A stretch of DNA of 64,000 nucleotides from Flavobacterium psychrophilum (GCA_001708385.1 CP012388.1:1736001-1800000), one strand, 5' to 3'. Shown: positions 47,713 through 57,006, numbered from the stretch's first letter. Numbers and translations: made by a program. Notes: generated by a model not told the origin, from the sequence alone.

Positions 47713-48930
47713 TCACTTTTTTTTAAGCTCCAACACTGTAATTTCCGGCCAGATACCTACACGCCCCGGATAGGCATGAAAGCCAAAACCACGGTTTACA
47801 TAAATATAGCGACCAAGCTTTTCGTAAAGGCCTGCCCATTGTTTGTAACGATATTGCACAGGGCTCCATTTAATTACACCCGGAATTTCTATACCAAACT
47901 GTAATCCGTGAGTGTGTCCGCTAAGGGTTAACTGGTAATTACCCGGACTATCCTTAACTTCATATTCCCAATGCGACGGATCATGGCTCATAAGTATTTT
48001 AAAGTCCTGCGGCGTTGTTCCGGCAGACGCTTTTGTTAAATCGCCCGCCTGTTTAAAGCCTTCGCCCCAATTCTCCACTCCTACCAGCACAATTTGCTGC
48101 CCGTCTTTTTCGAATCTTATATTTTCATTAAGCAACAGCTTAAAATCAATCTGGCGGTGAAGGTCTTTAATATCTGCAAAATTCTTATCCTTTTCTGCCT
48201 GTGTAGGCCATGTTACATATTCGCCGTAATCATGGTTACCTAACACTGAATATTTACCCATTGGTGCTTTTTCAATGCGTTTAAAGACATCTATCCAAGG
48301 GTACATTTCTTCGGCGTGTGTATTTACAATATCTCCCGTGAAAAGAATAATATCCGACTTTTGCTCGTTGATCATGTTTATTGCATGCTCAATTTCTTCA
48401 CGGTCGTCAAAACTTCCGCTGTGAATGTCGGATATCTGCGTGATCGTCATTCCGTCAAAAGCATCAGGAAGATCAGGAAAAAATATAGTTTGCTTTCGTA
48501 CCTTAAAATTGTACTTCCCTTTTGTCATTCCATATAAAAGCGAAAGAAAAGGAATTGCCGCAAGGCCAAGTGCTGCCTGGCTTACAAACTTTCGCCTTTC
48601 GGGCAGGAAAGATTCATTCTTATTCCCGAGGAACTCCCTCATAAGGCCATCGAATATCCTGATAACATCTTCACCAAACATAACCACCATAACCACCATT
48701 TTAGGAAGGAAGGTTATAAGCAGCAGGCCAAGTGTGAAAAGTGTAGTTTTATTTTGCCCTACACTCCTGTCGAACTGCGTGAACTGATAGGCGATATAGA
48801 GAATTATTAGTATTGAGACTATAATATAGGTATAGTGTACCCATTTAACTTTAGTGACTGTTCGTACAGCCTGAAAAGCATAAATTTCAACAAGGGTAAC
48901 AAAGACAAAGAAGAGTATCCAACGGATCAT
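47713..48930 (-). CDS. Membrane-anchored metallophosphoesterase (YkuE-like)
   Basis: This is a 405-residue protein with four hydrophobic segments in the first 150 residues, then a calcineurin-like phosphoesterase domain. The metal-binding motifs are visible: ITQISDIHSG (DxH), LFTGDIVN (GDxxx), VLGNHDYGEY (GNHD), LMSHDPSHW and LSGHTHGLQ (GHxH). YkuE-like enzymes act on the outer face of the membrane on phosphodiester or lipid substrates; the exact substrate here is unknown. It may be read from the same transcript as the hxlR-type gene, which ends 51 bases upstream. Confidence 0.9.
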   Translation of the reverse strand: MIRWILFFVFVTLVEIYAFQAVRTVTKVKWVHYTYIIVSILIILYIAYQFTQFDRSVGQNKTTLFTLGLLLITFLPKMVVMVVMFGEDVIRIFDGLMREFLGNKNESFLPERRKFVSQAALGLAAIPFLSLLYGMTKGKYNFKVRKQTIFFPDLPDAFDGMTITQISDIHSGSFDDREEIEHAINMINEQKSDIILFTGDIVNTHAEEMYPWIDVFKRIEKAPMGKYSVLGNHDYGEYVTWPTQAEKDKNFADIKDLHRQIDFKLLLNENIRFEKDGQQIVLVGVENWGEGFKQAGDLTKASAGTTPQDFKILMSHDPSHWEYEVKDSPGNYQLTLSGHTHGLQFGIEIPGVIKWSPVQYRYKQWAGLYEKLGRYIYVNRGFGFHAYPGRVGIWPEITVLELKKK

Positions 48931-48954
48931 GAATGTGTGTTTATAGAGGTTAAC

Positions 48955-48987
48955 GACTAAAGCAGCGAATTGTTACAGGCTTTAGTC
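48955..48987. repeat. Perfect 9-base inverted repeat at the 3' end of the HxlR gene
   Basis: GACTAAAGC (48955-48963) and GCTTTAGTC (48979-48987) form a stem that overlaps the HxlR stop codon. No T-run follows on either strand, so it is not a standard terminator; it may stabilise or process the mRNA. Confidence 0.4.
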
Positions 48988-49350
48988 AGAAGTGTTATAA
49001 TTTTCAATTACACGCTGGCGGTGCTGCATGCCCCACTTACGCAATTCGATAATAACACCATCCAGCGAATGTCCATATTCGGTTACCGAATATTCTATTA
49101 CAACAGGTATAGTATCGTAAACGGTACGCTTAATAAGTCCGTGTAATTCAAGCTCACGAAGCTCTTTAGAAAGCATCCTGTCGGTTATTTTAGGTATTTC
49201 TTTTGCCATTTCACCAAAGCGTTTCTTACGCAGTGTAAGGGAAATAAGTATTGGCAGTTTCCATTTGCCGTTTAATACATCGAGTGCATCACGCACGGGG
49301 AGTATCATCCCGCGGCATTCTTCATGGTCTAAGTGACTTACATCTTTCAT
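48982..49350 (-). CDS. HxlR-family transcriptional regulator
   Basis: This is a 122-residue winged-helix regulator of the HxlR/MarR-like type. The family core is clear: LDVLNGKWKLPILISL (about 28-43), FGEMAKEIPKITDRMLSKELRELE (recognition helix region, about 51-74), and the wing VIEYSVTEYG. A single Cys (Cys13, in HEECRGM) stands before the HTH, where redox- or electrophile-sensing members carry theirs, so thiol sensing is plausible but not shown. Palindromes around its promoter suggest autoregulation. It is divergent from polA. Confidence 0.9.
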   Translation of the reverse strand: MKDVSHLDHEECRGMILPVRDALDVLNGKWKLPILISLTLRKKRFGEMAKEIPKITDRMLSKELRELELHGLIKRTVYDTIPVVIEYSVTEYGHSLDGVIIELRKWGMQHRQRVIENYNTSD

Positions 49351-49362
49351 ATAACAATATCA

Positions 49363-49385
49363 ACTGTACTATACAACGGTACAGT
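49363..49385. promoter_or_regulatory. Inverted repeat, candidate HxlR operator
   Basis: ACTGTAC (49363-49369), a 9-base spacer and GTACAGT (49379-49385) form a perfect 7-base inverted repeat. It lies between the likely -7 box and the ATG of the regulator gene, a position that would allow autorepression. Confidence 0.5.
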
Positions 49386-49401
49386 ACTTACTTTCGTATA
49401 G

Positions 49402-49409
49402 CAAAGATA
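49402..49409 (-). promoter_or_regulatory. -7 promoter element of the HxlR gene
   Basis: On the minus strand this reads TATCTTTG, a full TAnnTTTG match, 52 bases before the ATG. A TTTG lies about 16 bases upstream of it, slightly closer than usual. Confidence 0.45.
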
Positions 49410-49414
49410 CACAC

Positions 49415-49430
49415 ATTTGTAGCTACAAAT
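49415..49430. promoter_or_regulatory. Perfect 16-base palindrome upstream of the HxlR promoter
   Basis: ATTTGTAGCTACAAAT equals its own reverse complement. It sits just upstream of the -7 box, where a bound protein would block RNA polymerase, and 130 bases before polA. Confidence 0.45.
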
Positions 49431-49559
49431 AATTATAATTCGTAAAATAGATTAAAAATAGCACAACTTACCTGCCATAACTTTTTGTTTAAAGTTCGTT
49501 TGGCTGGTACTTCTTAATGTGCATTGGTTTGCTTATTTTTACGGCAAATCTCATTTTTC

Positions 49560-52394
49560 ATGTCAGAACAAAAACGCCTTTTCCTTTTAGACGCTTACGC
49601 GCTTATATTTCGTGGATATTACGCCTTTATAAAAAACCCGAGGATCAACTCCAAAGGCATGGATACATCTGCAATTATGGGGTTCATGAACTCGCTGCTT
49701 GATGTTATTAAGCGTGAAAGGCCTGATCATTTAGCTGTAGCTTTTGATAAGGAAGGCAGTGCCGTGCGTACTGAGATGTTTACCGCCTATAAGGCAAACC
49801 GCGACGAAACACCTGAGGCTATTAAGATTGCCGTTCCGTATATTCAGGAGCTTTTAAAAGCAATGCACATTCCTGTTATAGAACTTGCAGGCTGTGAAGC
49901 CGATGACCTTATTGGTACTGTTGCAAAACAAGCCGAAAAGCAAGGATATAAAGTGTTTATGGTTACACCTGATAAGGATTTTGCTCAATTAGTTAGCGAA
50001 AATATATTTATGTACCGCCCTGCCCGTATGGGTAACGGTATAGAAATTTGGGGTGTACCCGAAGTTTTAGAGCGTTTTGAGATTGAACGCCCGGAACAGG
50101 TTATTGACTTTTTAGGGATGATGGGGGATGCTGTTGATAACATTCCGGGGTTACCAGGTGTTGGCGAAAAGACAGCCAAAAAATTATTGAAAGAGTACGG
50201 CTCTATGGAGAACCTGCTTGCCAATACCCATGAGCTAAAAGGTAAAATGCGTGAAAATATCGAAGCCAATGCCGAAAAAGGCATTATGTCTAAAAAACTG
50301 GCAACTATTATAATTGACTGTGATGTTACATTTAACGAAACAGATTATGAACTTACTAAACCTGATACCGAAAAGGTAGAGGTTTTATTTAATGAGCTTG
50401 AGTTTCGCCGTATGGCAGAACAGTTTCATAAACTGTTTGACGAAGGCCAGGAATTTGACAGTATCTCTTCTCAGGGCTACTCGCCAACCAAGACTATCCT
50501 TAAGAACGAACAGCAGTTTTCTTTGTTTGATGAAGGTGCCGCCGATCCTAATGCGATTAATACACCATCGGGCTTTTACAATACTATTGAAAATACCGAC
50601 CATTTCTACCAGGCTGTTCAGGGAGATATGGCTATCAACTTCTTACTACGCGACCTGCTAAAACAAACCAGTGTAAGTTTCGATACCGAAACAACAGGCA
50701 TCTGCGCGCTTACTGCCGAGCTGGTAGGGCTTTCTTTTTCTTGGGAGAAAGGAAAAGGATTTTACGTCCCGGTTCCTGCAGACCGCGAAGCAGCGCAGGA
50801 ACTGGTAAACAAATTCATTCCGTTTTTTGAGGATGAGAATATAGAGAAAATAGGCCAGAACCTTAAGTACGACCTTGAGATACTTGCTCAATATAACATT
50901 AGTGTAAGAGGTAAGATATTCGACACCATGATTGCGCACTACCTTATCAATCCGGATATGCGCCACGGTATGGATATACTGGCAGAAACCTACCTTAAGT
51001 ATTCGCCTGTACCTATCGAATCGCTTATCGGTAAAAAAGGCAAGGGACAGAAAACCATGCGCGATGTGGAACTGGAACTTATCAAGGAGTATGCTGTGGA
51101 AGACGCCGACATTACACTTCAGCTAAAGGAAATTTTCGCCCCAATGCTGGACGAAACCGATACCCGAAAGCTGTTTGATGACATAGAAATTCCGCTTATG
51201 CCGGTACTTGCTTCAATGGAGCAGGAAGGCATTAACCTTGATACAACATATTTAAAAGAACTTTCTACAGCACTATCTGACGATATAAAAAGGCTGGAAC
51301 AAAAAATATACGAAACTGCCGGAGAGCCTTTTAACCTTGCATCGCCAAAACAACTGGGCGAAGTATTATTCGACAGGCTTAAAATAGGCGGTGCTAAGCA
51401 AAAGAAAACCAAAACGGGCCAGTATGCCACCGGCGAGGAAGTACTTTCATACCTGGCACTGGAAAACCCTTTTGTAGCCGAAATTTTAGAATGGAGGCAA
51501 TTAGTAAAATTACAAAACACTTATGTAGATGCGCTACCGCTTCAGGTGGAAGGCAAAACCGGACGCGTACATACCGATTATATGCAAACGGTTGCCGCTA
51601 CAGGGCGTTTAAGCTCTAACAACCCTAACTTACAGAACATTCCTATCCGTACGGAAAGAGGAAGACAGATACGTAAAGCATTTATTGCGCGAAATGATGA
51701 GTATACTATTGTCTCTGCCGATTACTCGCAGATAGAACTTCGAATTATTGCTGCATTAAGTGGCGACCCCGAAATGGTAAACGCATTTAAGAACGGTGAA
51801 GACATTCACGCGTCAACCGCTGCAAAAGTATTTAACGTAGCACTGGAAGAAGTTACCCGCGAACAGCGTAGCCATGCTAAAACCGTAAATTTTGGTATTG
51901 TGTATGGTGTTTCTGCTTTCGGGCTAAGCAACCAGACATCATTAAGCCGATCTGAATCGAAAGATCTTATCGATGCTTATTATAAAACCTATCCAAGGCT
52001 TAAGCAATATATTAATGAGCAGGTAGAAATTGCCCGCGAACAGGGCTATGTGCAAACCATATCGGGAAGGCGCAGGTATTTAAAAGATATCAACTCGCAA
52101 AACCAGGTGGTTCGTGGCGGCGCAGAGCGAAATGCGGTAAACGCACCTATACAGGGAAGTGCAGCCGATATCATTAAAATTGCGATGATTAACATACAGA
52201 AAAGGCTGATAAACGAGAACTGGAAGAGTAAAATGTTACTGCAAGTACACGATGAGCTTGTTTTTGACGTTCATAATAGTGAACTGGAGCAAATAAAACC
52301 AATGATAAAGCAGGAAATGGAAAGTGCATTTGTACTTGACGTACCTCTTGAAGTAGATTTGGGCGAAGGAAGAAACTGGCTTGAAGCACATTAA
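49560..52394 (+). CDS. polA: DNA polymerase I
   Basis: Pol I fills gaps and removes RNA primers during replication and repair. The 944-residue protein has all three domains. The 5'-3' exonuclease comes first (about 1-300, with LLDAYALIFR and MVTPDKDFAQL). An apparently active 3'-5' exonuclease follows, with VSFDTETTG, LKYDLEIL and YAVEDADI keeping the acidic residues. The polymerase domain shows DYSQIELRI, RSHAKTVNFGIVYG and QVHDELVFD. I start at ATG 49560; an in-frame upstream TTG is unlikely. It is divergent from the HxlR gene. Confidence 0.97.
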   Translation: MSEQKRLFLLDAYALIFRGYYAFIKNPRINSKGMDTSAIMGFMNSLLDVIKRERPDHLAVAFDKEGSAVRTEMFTAYKANRDETPEAIKIAVPYIQELLKAMHIPVIELAGCEADDLIGTVAKQAEKQGYKVFMVTPDKDFAQLVSENIFMYRPARMGNGIEIWGVPEVLERFEIERPEQVIDFLGMMGDAVDNIPGLPGVGEKTAKKLLKEYGSMENLLANTHELKGKMRENIEANAEKGIMSKKLATIIIDCDVTFNETDYELTKPDTEKVEVLFNELEFRRMAEQFHKLFDEGQEFDSISSQGYSPTKTILKNEQQFSLFDEGAADPNAINTPSGFYNTIENTDHFYQAVQGDMAINFLLRDLLKQTSVSFDTETTGICALTAELVGLSFSWEKGKGFYVPVPADREAAQELVNKFIPFFEDENIEKIGQNLKYDLEILAQYNISVRGKIFDTMIAHYLINPDMRHGMDILAETYLKYSPVPIESLIGKKGKGQKTMRDVELELIKEYAVEDADITLQLKEIFAPMLDETDTRKLFDDIEIPLMPVLASMEQEGINLDTTYLKELSTALSDDIKRLEQKIYETAGEPFNLASPKQLGEVLFDRLKIGGAKQKKTKTGQYATGEEVLSYLALENPFVAEILEWRQLVKLQNTYVDALPLQVEGKTGRVHTDYMQTVAATGRLSSNNPNLQNIPIRTERGRQIRKAFIARNDEYTIVSADYSQIELRIIAALSGDPEMVNAFKNGEDIHASTAAKVFNVALEEVTREQRSHAKTVNFGIVYGVSAFGLSNQTSLSRSESKDLIDAYYKTYPRLKQYINEQVEIAREQGYVQTISGRRRYLKDINSQNQVVRGGAERNAVNAPIQGSAADIIKIAMINIQKRLINENWKSKMLLQVHDELVFDVHNSELEQIKPMIKQEMESAFVLDVPLEVDLGEGRNWLEAH

Positions 52395-52437
52395 TCAGGC
52401 ACTTTATTTGCTGTAGTTTATAAGTCAATTTACTATT

Positions 52438-53763
52438 ATGAAAAGAACACTTTTAAGCTTACTTACTATTTTTATAGCAGGGCCTTCGTTTGCCCAGCAG
52501 GCAGATCTTGCAAAATTCAGGAAGATTGACAGCCTGTTGACCTATTTAAACGCTAATAATAAATTTATGGGGTCGGTGGCTATTCAGGAAAAAGGCAAAG
52601 TTGTATTTGACAAAGCCTACGGATTTGCCAATGCCGAAAACAAACTCGCCGCAAAGCCTGATACCAAATACAAAATAGGATCGGTAACGAAGATATTTAC
52701 CGCTGCCATGATATTTCAGCTTATCGAAGAGAAAAAGCTGAACCTCAATCGTCCACTATCTGAGTTTTACCCGAAAATACCGAATGCCGATAAAATTACT
52801 ATTGGTCATTTACTGAACCATAAAAGCGGTATTGCCAACTATACCGACAGCTCCGATTTTGAAATCTACCGAACGCAACAGCAAACAAAGAAAGATATGC
52901 TGGCGCGACTGGAATCGGGCGAACCGGTTTTTGACCCCGGCATACGAGGAGAATACAGTAACTCTAATTATATTTTACTGGGTTACATCATTCAGGATAT
53001 TACCAAGAAAAGCTATAAAGAAAACCTAAGCAAAAGGATTACAGGTAAGGCCGGACTTAAGAACACCTACTACTATACAAAAATAAACCCTAAACGAAAC
53101 GAGGCTTACTCCTATACTTTTACTAACGGTAAATGGGACAGGACAGAAGAATGGCATGAATCTGTAGCAGGAGCAGCCGGTGCTATACAATCTACCGCGA
53201 CTGACCTTACTAAGTTTATAAACACATTGTTTACAGGTAAAATAGTTAGTAAATCATCCCTCGACCAAATGATGACTATCGACTGGGGATTTGGCAAAGG
53301 ATTACTGGCTTACCCGTTCCTGGAAAGAAAGTTCTTTGGATACAATGGCGGTATAGAATCGTTTAAATCGGTGGTGAGTTATTATCCGAAAGAGGAAATG
53401 GGCTTTGCCGTGCTGGTAAACGGCGGCGATTATAACACCAACGATATTATACTGGGCATACTGAGCATTTACTATAAAAAGCCATTCATCTTTCCTAATC
53501 TTACCAGCGTAGCTCTTGACGAAAGCGCTTTAAAAGTTCACGAAGGCATTTACAGTACCCCTTCCCTGCCTTTTAAAGTAGACATAAAATTAGTGAAGGG
53601 CGAACTCGTAGCACACGCTACAAACCAAGGATCTTTCCCGCTAAACCCGGTAAGTGAAAATGAATTTAATTATCCTCCTGCGGGTATTACAATAACCTTT
53701 AATGCAAAGGGTTTCACCCTGAGGCAGGCAGACGGTTCTATATCTCAGTTTACAAAAGAATAA
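52438..53763 (+). CDS. Secreted beta-lactamase-fold serine hydrolase
   Basis: This is a 441-residue exported protein of the beta-lactamase/penicillin-binding-protein-like family (class C fold). The signal peptide ends GPSFAQQ. The nucleophile motif SVTK (S-x-x-K) lies near residue 83 and YSNSNY (Y-x-N) near 175. A YNGG in place of the K-T-G-type motif lies near 305. A C-terminal beta domain of about 90 residues (ALKVHEGIYSTPSLPFKV) is typical of peptidase/esterase members. True beta-lactamase activity is not implied. It starts 43 bases after polA and may share its transcript. Confidence 0.87.
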   Translation: MKRTLLSLLTIFIAGPSFAQQADLAKFRKIDSLLTYLNANNKFMGSVAIQEKGKVVFDKAYGFANAENKLAAKPDTKYKIGSVTKIFTAAMIFQLIEEKKLNLNRPLSEFYPKIPNADKITIGHLLNHKSGIANYTDSSDFEIYRTQQQTKKDMLARLESGEPVFDPGIRGEYSNSNYILLGYIIQDITKKSYKENLSKRITGKAGLKNTYYYTKINPKRNEAYSYTFTNGKWDRTEEWHESVAGAAGAIQSTATDLTKFINTLFTGKIVSKSSLDQMMTIDWGFGKGLLAYPFLERKFFGYNGGIESFKSVVSYYPKEEMGFAVLVNGGDYNTNDIILGILSIYYKKPFIFPNLTSVALDESALKVHEGIYSTPSLPFKVDIKLVKGELVAHATNQGSFPLNPVSENEFNYPPAGITITFNAKGFTLRQADGSISQFTKE

Positions 53764-53766
53764 AAA

Positions 53767-53792
53767 GAAAGGCCTCCAAACGGAGGCCTTTC
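53767..53792. terminator. Bidirectional terminator after the hydrolase gene
   Basis: A perfect 11-base stem (GAAAGGCCTCC / GGAGGCCTTTC) with an AAAC loop lies just after the hydrolase stop and 20 bases from the stop of the convergent SMR gene. Confidence 0.8.
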
Positions 53793-53811
53793 TAGTATAT
53801 AAATCAAGATT

Positions 53812-54153
53812 TTACTGTGCTGCTTCGCCTCCTAAAAATTTCAGTCCGATTATAGAAAACACCAGCGTCGATATAAAAAAGATACGCCAGAAATTAACAG
53901 GCTCTTCAAAATAAATCATACCTATAATAACAGTACCAAAAGCACCAATACCTGTCCATACCGCGTACACCGTTCCTAAGGGCAATGTCTGGCAGGCTTT
54001 ATTGATACAATAAAAACTGGCTATAATACACGCTACAAATACAGCAACCCATTTATAATTGGTAAAGTTGTTAGACAGTTTCATGCTGGTTGTAAAACCA
54101 ATTTCCAGTATACCGGCAATAATAAGATAAATCCAGTTCATAATGCTTTTCAT
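53812..54153 (-). CDS. Small multidrug resistance (SMR) family transporter
   Basis: This is a 113-residue protein with four transmembrane helices, the whole of an SMR transporter. The key Glu lies in TM1 (IAGILEIGFTTSMKLS), and the TM3 signature VYAVWTGIGAFGTVIIGM is present. The first-helix pattern resembles the Gdx/SugE side as much as EmrE, so the substrate may be guanidinium or quaternary ammonium compounds. The ATG at 54141 (MNWIYLII) is an equally good start. It lies 64 bases after the Crp/Fnr regulator on the same strand. Confidence 0.92.
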   Translation of the reverse strand: MKSIMNWIYLIIAGILEIGFTTSMKLSNNFTNYKWVAVFVACIIASFYCINKACQTLPLGTVYAVWTGIGAFGTVIIGMIYFEEPVNFWRIFFISTLVFSIIGLKFLGGEAAQ

Positions 54154-54217
54154 TTAATTTGATGCAAAGTTAGAACCGGCATTGCGGGCAGCATTTTACA
54201 TTTGTTAAATAATTAGA

Positions 54218-54784
54218 TTATTTTATTTTTGCGCGTATACGGCTTAAAGAAACCTGACTGATACCAAGATAAGAAGCTATGTGTTTTAAGGCAACCCTAT
54301 TAGGCAGAGACGGTATTCTTTCCAGAAGTTCGGTATATACTTCGGTGGCGGTTTTAAACTGTCGATAGATAAACTTTTCTTCGAGCTTAAGCATTTCGTG
54401 CTCTGCGAGTTTACGACTCCAGTTAGCAAGTTCAATATCGGTTTCAAAAAGGGAGATTAACTTTTCGGCATTAACTTCATACAAAACGCTGTCTTCTAAA
54501 ACCTCAATGGTTTCATAGCCTGGCTTGTTATTAATAAAGCTTCGCATAGAAATTACATAATCACCTTCAAGCCCAAGCCAGAAAGTAACCTGGCGTTCGG
54601 GCAGATCTGAATACGCCCGTACAAGACCGGTTTCTATAAAGAACATGGATTTTTCAACCCTGCCCTCTTTCATTATAATTTCGCCACGCGGAAAATCCCT
54701 CTCAACAAAAAGTGCAGTGAGTTTTGCTAACGACGCATCGCTAACGGGGTATATAGACCTTATTTTATTTAGGGTATTTACCAA
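54218..54784 (-). CDS. Crp/Fnr-family transcriptional regulator
   Basis: This is a 188-residue regulator with a cyclic-nucleotide-binding-type jelly roll (about 25-115, including FPRGEIIMKEGRVEKSMFFI) and a C-terminal helix-turn-helix (LKHIASYLGISQVSLSRIRA, about 165-184). There are no N-terminal Cys for an iron-sulfur cluster, so it is not Fnr-like in chemistry. The start appears to be TTG at 54784; no ATG is usable upstream or near. It lies between the LacI gene (18 bases upstream) and the SMR gene, and probably controls the latter. Confidence 0.9.
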   Translation of the reverse strand: MVNTLNKIRSIYPVSDASLAKLTALFVERDFPRGEIIMKEGRVEKSMFFIETGLVRAYSDLPERQVTFWLGLEGDYVISMRSFINNKPGYETIEVLEDSVLYEVNAEKLISLFETDIELANWSRKLAEHEMLKLEEKFIYRQFKTATEVYTELLERIPSLPNRVALKHIASYLGISQVSLSRIRAKIK

Positions 54785-54802
54785 TCTGTAGTCAATAAGC
54801 TG

Positions 54803-55828
54803 TTACAGCTTTTTGGTTGATTCGCGCTGCCTAAGTTCGGTTTTAATAACTTTAGTTACATATTCCGGTGCTTCGTCAGACTTATCTTCAAGCCTGTCGA
54901 TAAGCATATCGGCGGCAGCCTGTCCGATCTCCGGAGCATGCTGGCTAACGGTAGAAAGGCTGGGCGTAAGCCTCTTAGACCATACACCATCGGCAAAGCC
55001 TATCATTTGTAGTTCTTCAGGAATTTTGATACCTTTTTTAATAGCAATTTTCATAGCCATTACAGAAGCATGCTCATCTAAAGCAAAAACACCATCTATA
55101 GCTTTAGTATCAAATGCTACCTTAAGTTTTTCATCAAACTCATCGGTATTATCGGTAAGTACCATTAAATCTTCATCAATAGTATATCCGTTATCGGCAA
55201 GTGCCTTTTTATAACCGTCTTCACGAAGTTTACTCACGCTAAGGTTATGAATGGTAGATAAAAGCGCAATATTTTTACATTTAAGCTTTATAAGATGCGA
55301 AGTAGCATCTACAGCCGAATCAAAATCGTCAACAATAACTTTATCGCAATTTACCTCATCAGATGTCCTGTCGAACATTACAATAGGAAGATCATCGGCA
55401 ATTGCCTCTTTAAAATGTTTAAATTCCTGTTCCTTTTGTGTTTCTTCCGAAATAGAAAGGATAAAACCATCAATCGTTCCGTTGCTAAGCATATCCATAG
55501 CATGGATCTCTTTTTCCAGGGACTCGTTAGAGATACATGTAATAACATTGTATCCCCTGTCGTTAGCCGCTTTTTCTATCCCGCTAAATACTTTGGCAAA
55601 AAACGGGTTCAGAATATTGGGGATTATAACCCCGATAGTTTTTGTGGTTTTATTTTTAAGGTTTACAGCAATATTGTTTGGCTTATAATTTTTAAGCTTG
55701 GCAAACTCCTGTACTTTGATTTTTGTAGGCTCACTAATTTCAGGACTATTGCTCAACGCTTTAGATACTGTAGATACAGATACGTTTAACTCTTTTGCTA
55801 TCTGCTTTAATGTAGCTTTTTGTTTCAT
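54803..55828 (-). CDS. LacI-family transcriptional regulator
   Basis: This is a 341-residue repressor-type protein. The N-terminal HTH and hinge helix are clear: TLKQIAKELNVSVSTVSKAL (about 4-23) and YKPNNIAVNLK (about 49-59). The periplasmic-binding-protein-like sensor domain follows (TIGVIIPNILNPFF, then MIGFADGVWS and LTPSLSTVSQ). In Bacteroidota such proteins often control sugar use, but no sugar genes stand next to it. The next genes on its strand are a Crp/Fnr regulator and an SMR pump. Confidence 0.93.
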   Translation of the reverse strand: MKQKATLKQIAKELNVSVSTVSKALSNSPEISEPTKIKVQEFAKLKNYKPNNIAVNLKNKTTKTIGVIIPNILNPFFAKVFSGIEKAANDRGYNVITCISNESLEKEIHAMDMLSNGTIDGFILSISEETQKEQEFKHFKEAIADDLPIVMFDRTSDEVNCDKVIVDDFDSAVDATSHLIKLKCKNIALLSTIHNLSVSKLREDGYKKALADNGYTIDEDLMVLTDNTDEFDEKLKVAFDTKAIDGVFALDEHASVMAMKIAIKKGIKIPEELQMIGFADGVWSKRLTPSLSTVSQHAPEIGQAAADMLIDRLEDKSDEAPEYVTKVIKTELRQRESTKKL

Positions 55829-56259
55829 GGCCTTAAAATGAATTTATATTGTAAAGAAACAAAAAATTGCTGATTTATTCGTTCTTCTTTAAATATATCT
55901 TACATTTTATAACAAAACCTGAGAAATGCACACAATTAGTAGGCAGATGTAAGTTAATTTTTAACAAAAAAATATTTTTTTATAATTTTTAAAAGATTGT
56001 AATAGTTAATTTATTGCCAAATTATACCATCAACCTATATTCTTCTATCTCTCAGGAATAAATAAAAAATCAAGCAATAATCAACACCCTACAACAATGT
56101 AGAGATAACATATTTATTAAAAATTCGTTAAATAGCAATAAAATACTTAATTGTTAAAAACCGCATCCTGATTATCACCGTATGTTAATAGTAACTTTGG
56201 TAACCAACATATTTATGTTACCACACCTACCACATTATTAACCTATTAACTTTTATACT
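55829..56259. other. AT-rich intergenic region upstream of the ferritin-like pair
   Basis: These 431 bases have no ORF of note and long A/T runs. The only clear signal is a TAACTTTG box (56192-56199) before the ferritin-like genes. I see no hairpin of riboswitch size. Confidence 0.5.
56192..56199 (+). promoter_or_regulatory. -7 promoter element of the ferritin-like pair
   Basis: TAACTTTG matches TAnnTTTG, 60 bases before the first ferritin-like ATG. No -33 TTG at the standard distance. Confidence 0.4.
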
Positions 56260-57006
56260 ATGAAAAAAGTACAAGTAGAGGAAGTAAGATCACTGCACAG
56301 CAGGAGAAACTTTCTTAGGATCAGCGGAATTACACTTGCAGGGGCAGGACTTGTAATGGCAGGCTGTAGCAGCGACGACGACAAAGGAAGCAACGGCAAT
56401 TCGAATCAGCTGCCCGGAGTAAGAGACGGAAAATTTGATTTAGGAGGAGGCGACCTTGGCGTACTAACCTATGCTTATGCACTTGAACAGCTTGAAGCCG
56501 ATTTTTACACACGTGTTGTAAACGGCAATAGTTTTGGAAGCACATTTAACGCTGAAGAAAGAGAAGTACTTGAAGACCTTTACAACCATGAGGTAATTCA
56601 CAGGGAATTTTTTAAAGCGGCTATCTCAGGAGTAATATCCAGTCAGGATCAGTTACTTCCCGCTTTACAATTTGATTATGGAAGCTTAAGCTTTAGCAAC
56701 AGGACACAGGTTCTTACTACAGCAAGAACATTAGAAGACACCGGGGTTGCAGCTTACAACGGAGCAGGAAGATACATTACAACTCCTGACTATCTTGTAC
56801 TTGCAGGTAAGATTGTTTCGGTAGAAGCAAGACACGCATCGGCTATACGTAGCTTATTAAACCCTGGCACTGCAGCTTTTGCAGGTGATGACGTAGTAAC
56901 TTCAGACACCGGACTGGGACAGGCTTTAAAACCTTCACAGGTTATTACTGCTGTTAGTGCGCTGGAAATTATTAAGACACCGTTTACAGCTCAATTCTTA
57001 CCATAA
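56260..57006 (+). CDS. Exported ferritin-like domain protein with Tat lipoprotein signal
   Basis: This is a 248-residue protein of the Ferritin_2 type. The N-terminus has a Tat motif (SRRNFLR, Arg15-Arg16) and a lipobox ending at Cys36 (VMAGC), so it should be a folded protein exported and lipid-anchored. The four-helix core keeps metal-type residues in ALEQLEADFY, NHEVIHREFF, TLEDTGVAAY and VSVEARHAS, the E and ExxH pattern of di-iron ferritin-like proteins. Function is unknown; stress or desiccation roles are described for some relatives. It is co-directional with a paralog 24 bases downstream. Confidence 0.87.
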   Translation: MKKVQVEEVRSLHSRRNFLRISGITLAGAGLVMAGCSSDDDKGSNGNSNQLPGVRDGKFDLGGGDLGVLTYAYALEQLEADFYTRVVNGNSFGSTFNAEEREVLEDLYNHEVIHREFFKAAISGVISSQDQLLPALQFDYGSLSFSNRTQVLTTARTLEDTGVAAYNGAGRYITTPDYLVLAGKIVSVEARHASAIRSLLNPGTAAFAGDDVVTSDTGLGQALKPSQVITAVSALEIIKTPFTAQFLP

